Assembly: GCA_947445035.1 (NCBI GenBank)
Contig: CANFCK010000013.1
Location: 55,775-119,774 of the forward strand
DNA: 64,000 nucleotides
DNA from: Deltaproteobacteria bacterium
Lineage (GTDB): Bacteria > Myxococcota_A > UBA796 > SXON01
Reading direction: 5' to 3'
The notes beneath the pieces were generated by a model. It saw nothing but the letters and a program-made list of their open reading frames with translations, was not told the origin of the DNA and did not search any database. Made by a program: the position numbers and the translations under genes. Position 1 is the stretch's first letter. The number at the start of each line of letters is the position of its first letter. Positions 59,313 through 64,000 of the stretch are shown here, piece after piece.

Positions 59313-61639
59313 GCGTTCGCCAGCCAGAGCCGGTTCCGAGCCCGATCGGCGCCTACCAGGGCAAGGTCGACGGCCGCGAGCGCATCACCGGGCAGGCCGT
59401 TTTTGTCGCCGACATGGCCCTGCCGCGGATGGTACACGCCAAGTTTGTCCGTTCGACCCAAGCCCACGCCACGATCACCGCGATTCGGCTCGATGCTGCC
59501 CTGGCCATCCCGGGTGTTGTCGGCGTATGTATCGGCGCGGATCTGCCCAAACGCTACGGTGTGATTCCTGTAGCGCAGGACGAAACGGCGCTCGCGCTCG
59601 ACAAGGTTCGATACATTGGGGAGCCAATCGTATGTATCGCAGCCATCGACGAAGAGACCGCCCATCGTGCGTGCGTCGCCGTGGTGGTCGAGTACGCGGC
59701 AATCGAAGCCGTACTCTCGATTGATGCGGCGCTGGACCCCGCGAAGCCGGTGATACACCAATACAGCCGCAAGCCGTCGAATGTGTTGCGAAGGGTGCAT
59801 CAGAACTACGGCGATGTTGATGCGGGCTTTGCGGCCGCGGCATTAGTGCTCGAAGAGCGCTACGATTACCCGGGGAGCACCCACGCGGCCCTGGAGTCGC
59901 ACGCGGCGCTCGCCCGCAGCGAGCCTGACGGCAAGCTGACCCTGTGGAGCAGCACCCAGAACCCCCACTACGTCCACCGCGATGTTGCGCGAGTCCTCGG
60001 GATGCGGGAGCAAGACGTCCGGCTGATCAAGCCCGCGGTGGGGGCTGGCTACGGCGGCAAGTGTGACCCGTTCTGTACCGACATCTGCGCGGCCTTCCTG
60101 GCCCGCAAGCTCGGTCGCCCCGTGCGCATCGTGCTGGAACGGGAGGAAGTTTTCTATGCCCACCGTGGCCGCCACCCCACCCGCATGTCGCTCAAGATGG
60201 GTTTTACGACAGACGGCTCCATCACCGCGATTGATTTTTCCGCATGGGCCGACGGCGGGGCCTACGCAAGCTACGGGGTGGTGACCAGCTACTATCTCGG
60301 CGTGTTTATGACACTTCCGTACAAGCTGCAGAATTATCGCTTCACCTCGCACCGGTTGTACACGAACAAGCCCCCATGTGGTCCCAAACGAGGGCACGGC
60401 GCGGTCCAGCCGCGCTTTGCGTTGGAGCTGATGATGGACCAGGCCGCTGGGCAGTTGGGACTCGACGCCGCCTCGATGCGGCGCGCCAACACCATCGAAC
60501 CCAACAGCGAAACCTGCAACGGACTGGCGATCACGTCTGTCGGGGTACGTGAGTGCATCGACGCCGTGGTGCGCGCCAGCGGCTACGCCGAGCGCCGCGG
60601 GAAGCTCGGTCCGGGCCGCGGCCTCGGACTGGCGGTGAGCGCATACATGTGCGGGGCGCTGCATCCCGTCTATCAGAACGAGATGCCGCACTCGACGGTG
60701 GCAATCAAGGTGGATCGGTCAGGCGAGGTCACGGTCTTTGCCGGTACCGCAGACATCGGCCAGGGTAGTACCCACATGCTGGCCGCGATGGTGGCCGGAG
60801 AGCTGGGGATCCATCCAGCCGACGTGCGGGTCGTCGAAGGCGACACCAGCCTGACCCCCGTGGACCTCGGCAGCTACAGCTCTCGCGTCACGTTCATGGC
60901 GGGGAATGCCGCGCTGGCGGGGGTGGCCCCGCTCCGGGCGCGCATCGCGGCGGCAGTCGCGGCCAAGCTGGGCTGCACAGTTGCGGAGGTAGGCTTCGGG
61001 AGGGCCGGAAGTGCCGATCGTGGGGATGGGCCCCGGGTGGGGACTGATACATCTGATGTGTCATGGGTCGACGCGGTGTGGCTGGCCGAAGAAGCCACGG
61101 GGCCGTTGATTCACGCCGGAGCGTACACGCCGCCGAAGATCGGGAGCCGCTTCCGTCGGCAGTCGGTGGGACCCTCGCCCGCGTACTCGTTCACCGCGCA
61201 GGTCGCGGAAGTAGCCGTGGACGACGAGACAGGCGTGGTGAGAGTAGAGCGCATCTGGGTCGCACATGACTGCGGGCGGGTGCTCAACCGCGCCATCGCC
61301 GAAGGCCAGGTGGAGGGTTGCGTCTACATGGGGGTCGGCGAGGCCCTGGCCGAGGAGCAGCGCTACGACGGGGGTCGGATGACCGCGCCGAGCCTGTTGG
61401 AGTACAAGCTCCCCACCATTCACGAGTGCCCGGAGATCGAAGTTTTCCTGATCGAGTCCTACGATCCCGGCGGCCCTCACGGCGCCAAGGAGGTCGGCGA
61501 GGGGCCGCAGCTGAGCACGGTGCCGGCGATCGCGAACGCCATCACGGATGCGACTGGGCTGAGGCTGCGGGAGGCTCCGTTCACCCCCGAGCGGGTGCTC
61601 CGCGCCATCGAACGCGCACGGCGGAAGGGCTCCGGCTGA
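59309..61639 (+). CDS. hcrA: 4-hydroxybenzoyl-CoA reductase, molybdopterin alpha subunit
   Basis: This 776-residue protein starts at GTG 59309. It is the catalytic Mo subunit that reductively removes the para-hydroxyl group of 4-hydroxybenzoyl-CoA, giving benzoyl-CoA. Visible motifs are GKVDGRERITGQAVFVADMA, VGAGYGGKCDPFCTDICAAF, PPCGPKRGHGAVQPRFALE, FAGTADIGQGSTHMLAAMV and the catalytic Glu region GAKEVGEGPQLSTVPAIANA. Length is close to known HcrA (about 770). It is coupled to hcrC (overlap) and hcrB (TGATG). Codons with TGTATC words are unusually frequent in this gene. Confidence 0.9.
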   Translation: MSVRQPEPVPSPIGAYQGKVDGRERITGQAVFVADMALPRMVHAKFVRSTQAHATITAIRLDAALAIPGVVGVCIGADLPKRYGVIPVAQDETALALDKVRYIGEPIVCIAAIDEETAHRACVAVVVEYAAIEAVLSIDAALDPAKPVIHQYSRKPSNVLRRVHQNYGDVDAGFAAAALVLEERYDYPGSTHAALESHAALARSEPDGKLTLWSSTQNPHYVHRDVARVLGMREQDVRLIKPAVGAGYGGKCDPFCTDICAAFLARKLGRPVRIVLEREEVFYAHRGRHPTRMSLKMGFTTDGSITAIDFSAWADGGAYASYGVVTSYYLGVFMTLPYKLQNYRFTSHRLYTNKPPCGPKRGHGAVQPRFALELMMDQAAGQLGLDAASMRRANTIEPNSETCNGLAITSVGVRECIDAVVRASGYAERRGKLGPGRGLGLAVSAYMCGALHPVYQNEMPHSTVAIKVDRSGEVTVFAGTADIGQGSTHMLAAMVAGELGIHPADVRVVEGDTSLTPVDLGSYSSRVTFMAGNAALAGVAPLRARIAAAVAAKLGCTVAEVGFGRAGSADRGDGPRVGTDTSDVSWVDAVWLAEEATGPLIHAGAYTPPKIGSRFRRQSVGPSPAYSFTAQVAEVAVDDETGVVRVERIWVAHDCGRVLNRAIAEGQVEGCVYMGVGEALAEEQRYDGGRMTAPSLLEYKLPTIHECPEIEVFLIESYDPGGPHGAKEVGEGPQLSTVPAIANAITDATGLRLREAPFTPERVLRAIERARRKGSG

Positions 61640-62553
61640 TGCTGCCCTTCCCGCGATTCAGCTTCGAGGCGCCCGACACGGTTGCGGAGGTGGTGAGGCT
61701 CGCAACGTTGCCGGGGGCGATGCTCCTGTCAGGAGGCACGGACCTGCTGCCGTCGGTGAAACATCGTTTGTTTCAGCCCGATGTATTGGTCAGCACGCGG
61801 CGACTTCGCGAGCTGCACGGATACAGGGAGGGCGCCGATGGTGGACTCACCCTCGGGGCAGGGATGCGGCTGAGCGAGTTGAGCCGGAACGCGGACGTGC
61901 GGATGCGATTCCCTGCCCTCGCCGCCGCCGCCGCCACCGTGGCGACGCCGACCATCCAGCGCATGGGCACCCTCGGCGGGAACCTGATGCTTGATACACG
62001 CTGTATGTATTACAACCAGCCCGCCGGCTGGCGCGCGGCGTTGGGCGGGTGTCTCAAGTGCGAGGGGACGGTGTGTCACGTCGCGCCGAAGGGCGCCGGT
62101 TGCTACGCCGCCCACAGCGCCGACACCGTGCCGGTGCTGTATCTACTTGGTGCCGTGGCGTGTTTCGCGACGACGTCGGGGGACCTGCGCATCCCGGTCG
62201 CCGAGCTGTACGGCGACGACGGACGGACCTGGTTGCGATCACCGCGCGGCGCGCTGCTGGTGACCGTGGACATCCCCGCGGCGAAGGCGCCGATCGTCTA
62301 TCGGAAGCTCCGCCAGCGCGGCGCCATCGACTACGGCCTGGTGCTCACCGCGGTCACGCGCGAGGCGGCAGGCTTCCGGGCAGTGATCTCCGCAGTCGGG
62401 CCTCGCCCGATCGAGGTGTCCGGCGCCACGGCGGAGGCCCTGGTCGACGCGGCGATGGCCGTCGTTCAGCCCCTGGCCACGCATCAGCAGGCGGTGCCCT
62501 GGCGGCGCAAGATGGTGAAGGTCGAGTTGATGCGGGCGGTGTCGGGGTTGTGA
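61639..62553 (+). CDS. hcrB: 4-hydroxybenzoyl-CoA reductase, FAD/[4Fe-4S] beta subunit
   Basis: This encodes 304 residues. The FAD domain (AMLLSGGTDLLPSVKHRLF, TIQRMGTLGGNLMLDTRC) carries the insertion RCMYYNQPAGWRAALGGCLK and CEGTVCHVAPKGAGC. Cysteines 122, 138, 146 and 155 are spaced as the four that bind the additional [4Fe-4S] cluster known only in 4-hydroxybenzoyl-CoA reductase. That cluster allows the low-potential reaction to run towards reduction. This insertion is the best evidence for the identity of the three-gene set. The start ATG lies in a TGATG overlap with hcrA. Confidence 0.93.
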   Translation: MLPFPRFSFEAPDTVAEVVRLATLPGAMLLSGGTDLLPSVKHRLFQPDVLVSTRRLRELHGYREGADGGLTLGAGMRLSELSRNADVRMRFPALAAAAATVATPTIQRMGTLGGNLMLDTRCMYYNQPAGWRAALGGCLKCEGTVCHVAPKGAGCYAAHSADTVPVLYLLGAVACFATTSGDLRIPVAELYGDDGRTWLRSPRGALLVTVDIPAAKAPIVYRKLRQRGAIDYGLVLTAVTREAAGFRAVISAVGPRPIEVSGATAEALVDAAMAVVQPLATHQQAVPWRRKMVKVELMRAVSGL

Positions 62554-62581
62554 TCGGATAGACCCGCGCCATGGTGTCGCG

Positions 62582-64000
62582 ATGATGTTCCTCCTCGCCG
62601 TGGGCTGTCTCTTCGACCGCGCGACCTACCTGGCACGGCTGGCGGAGCTGACGGACGACGATGGCGATGGGGTCACCGAGGTGCGCGGGGACTGCGACGA
62701 CCTCGACGCTGGCGTTTTTCCCGGCGCTCTCGAAACCTGCAATGAGATCGACGACGACTGCGACGGCCGCATCGACGCTTCCGACGACGTGGTCCACGCC
62801 GAGTGGTACGCGGATGCCGACGGTGACGGCTTCGGCGGGGGCAACCCCGTGGTCACTTGCGATCCTCCCCCCGAGCTGGTCGCAGCCGGCGGCGACTGCG
62901 ACGACACCGACGCCGAGCGGTTTCCAGGAGCGCCCGAGGCCTGCAACGGCGTCGATGACGACTGCGACGACGTCATCGACGACGACGCCGCTCCGCTCGA
63001 CTGGTATCCGGATGGTGACGGCGACGGATTCGGCGCCGGCACGCCTGTCGCGACGTGTGCCGATCCGGGTGGCGCCTCACTCGCGGACGGGGACTGCGAC
63101 GACACCGATCGCACGGTCAGTCCCGACGCGACGGAGGTGTGCAACGGCGTGGACGACGACTGCAACGGGGCCACCGACGACGCCCCGGCGGTGACCTGGT
63201 TTCTCGATCGCGATGAAGACGGCTACGGCGACGATGACACCACCTACGAAGTGTGCACGCCTCCGCCCGGCTACGCGCGACTCGGCGGCGACTGCGACGA
63301 CGTGGACGCCGAGCGGAATCCCAGCGCGGTCGAAGTGTGCGAGGACGGGAGTGACGGCGACTGCGACGGGCGCGAGGCGACCTGCGGACTAGCGGCAGGC
63401 GAAAGCGCGGCAGAAGACATGAGCGCGCGATTCTCGGTCGCGACGACGGAGCCCTACGTGGCGCGCTCGGTTGGAACCGCGGGCGACCTCGACGGCGATG
63501 GGGACGACGAGCTGGCCATAGCGCGACCAGGGCGCAACGGCCTCGAGGGCGCGGTGACGCTGATTCCCGGTCAGGAGGAGCTTTGGCTGGGGGACCACGA
63601 TCTGGAGGGCGAGGGCGCCCCGGTTGCGGGCAACCCGAGCACCGGGGCCTTCGGGTTCGCCATGTCGGGCGGCGAAGACGCCGATGGTGACGGTCGCGAC
63701 GACCTTCTGGTGTCGGCGCTCTACGAGGACCGCGTCTACCTGTTCACCGATGGGCCGGCGCTATTGCGAGGGGGGCTCGATGCATCCGCTGCGGACGTGA
63801 TCTTCGTCGGTCCCGACGCCGACGCGTCCTTCGGCATCGCGGTGGCCCTGCTCGGCGACATCGACGGCGACGGCTTCGGCGACACCCTCGTCGGCGACTA
63901 CCTGTACCAGGGGAGCGGCGCCGCTTTTTTGTACTACGGCGACGGCGTCGGCGGTGGGAGGGAGATTGGATTGGAGGAGGCTGTGGTTTTGCGGTCGAGC
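62582..64000 (+). CDS. MopE-repeat and FG-GAP lipoprotein (3' end beyond window)
   Basis: The frame is open from ATG 62582 (or 62585) to the window edge, at least 473 residues. The short lipoprotein signal is MMFLLAVGC. Four MopE-like metal-binding motifs follow (DCDDLDAGVFPG, DCDDTDAERFPG, DCDDTDRTVSPD, DCDDVDAERNPS), each with a CNGVDDDC- or CNEIDDDC-type partner. FG-GAP calcium loops come next (DLDGDGDDELAIARPG, DADGDGRDDLLVSALY, DIDGDGFGDTLVGDY). It is probably a surface propeller protein. Whether it ends in a redoxin domain, as the gene at 38065 does, cannot be seen. Confidence 0.85.
   Translation, partial: MMFLLAVGCLFDRATYLARLAELTDDDGDGVTEVRGDCDDLDAGVFPGALETCNEIDDDCDGRIDASDDVVHAEWYADADGDGFGGGNPVVTCDPPPELVAAGGDCDDTDAERFPGAPEACNGVDDDCDDVIDDDAAPLDWYPDGDGDGFGAGTPVATCADPGGASLADGDCDDTDRTVSPDATEVCNGVDDDCNGATDDAPAVTWFLDRDEDGYGDDDTTYEVCTPPPGYARLGGDCDDVDAERNPSAVEVCEDGSDGDCDGREATCGLAAGESAAEDMSARFSVATTEPYVARSVGTAGDLDGDGDDELAIARPGRNGLEGAVTLIPGQEELWLGDHDLEGEGAPVAGNPSTGAFGFAMSGGEDADGDGRDDLLVSALYEDRVYLFTDGPALLRGGLDASAADVIFVGPDADASFGIAVALLGDIDGDGFGDTLVGDYLYQGSGAAFLYYGDGVGGGREIGLEEAVVLRSS

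Overview
The window is very GC-rich and gene-dense, with many overlapping start/stop codons. It looks like part of the chromosome of a Gram-negative, double-membraned bacterium: it has tamA/tamB, a TolC-RND pump, an outer-membrane barrel protein and many lipoproteins. Several secreted proteins carry MopE-type Asp/Cys metal-binding repeats, FG-GAP repeats or WXXGXW repeats, and one barrel protein is of a kind common in Myxococcota. A Myxococcota-like ('deltaproteobacterial') host is the best guess, but no marker here settles it.

Layout. 1-1.9 kb: groES (partial) and groEL. 2.1-7 kb: three secreted or lipoprotein genes with repeats. 7-8.1 kb: a scarred stretch holding four truncated genes (histidine kinase, receiver, HD-GYP, RDD). 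8.1-16.9 kb: an overlapping leftward operon tamB-tamA-membrane protein-RDD remnant. 16.9-20.4 kb: tRNA-Gly(CCC), yceI, clpS-clpA. 20.4-28.2 kb: lipoprotein, a second large membrane protein, a bactofilin-like protein, and a VWA lipoprotein/OM barrel/TPR trio. 28.4-33.6 kb: orphan DNA methyltransferase, small genes, thiD, two unknowns and a DEAD-box helicase. 33.7-37.9 kb: boxR divergent from boxC-boxB plus a small gene, for aerobic benzoyl-CoA degradation. 38.1-41.8 kb: two overlapping lipoprotein genes, each interrupted by an in-frame TGA exactly at the first cysteine position of a thioredoxin-like CxxC motif. 41.9-48 kb: tetR and a MFP-RND-TolC efflux operon. 48.2-50.3 kb: oxyR divergent from ahpC-ahpD. 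50.4-62.6 kb: a tightly coupled run of flavin and molybdenum redox enzymes ending in 4-hydroxybenzoyl-CoA reductase (hcrCAB). 62.6-64 kb: another MopE/FG-GAP lipoprotein, open at the window edge.

The most notable find is the tandem pair at 38065-41804. Both TGA codons are followed by hairpins whose apical loops contain GGUCU, the loop of the E. coli fdhF SECIS, at a fitting distance. Both frames continue into the rest of a redoxin domain and end at normal stops. I interpret both as selenocysteine-containing, lipid-anchored redox proteins: one fused to MopE and thrombospondin-3-like metal-binding repeats, the other to a LVIVD-type beta-propeller. The first also carries an in-frame amber codon near its N-terminus, so it may be broken or affected by a sequence error.

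Metabolically, hcrCAB (4-hydroxybenzoyl-CoA to benzoyl-CoA) and boxCB (oxygen-dependent benzoyl-CoA ring opening) could form one aromatic route; boxA and CoA ligases are not in this window. The box genes are controlled by a compact divergent region with two TGCA-N6-TGCA-like operators overlapping both predicted promoters, and boxR looks leaderless. The oxyR-ahpC gap carries a well-formed OxyR site.
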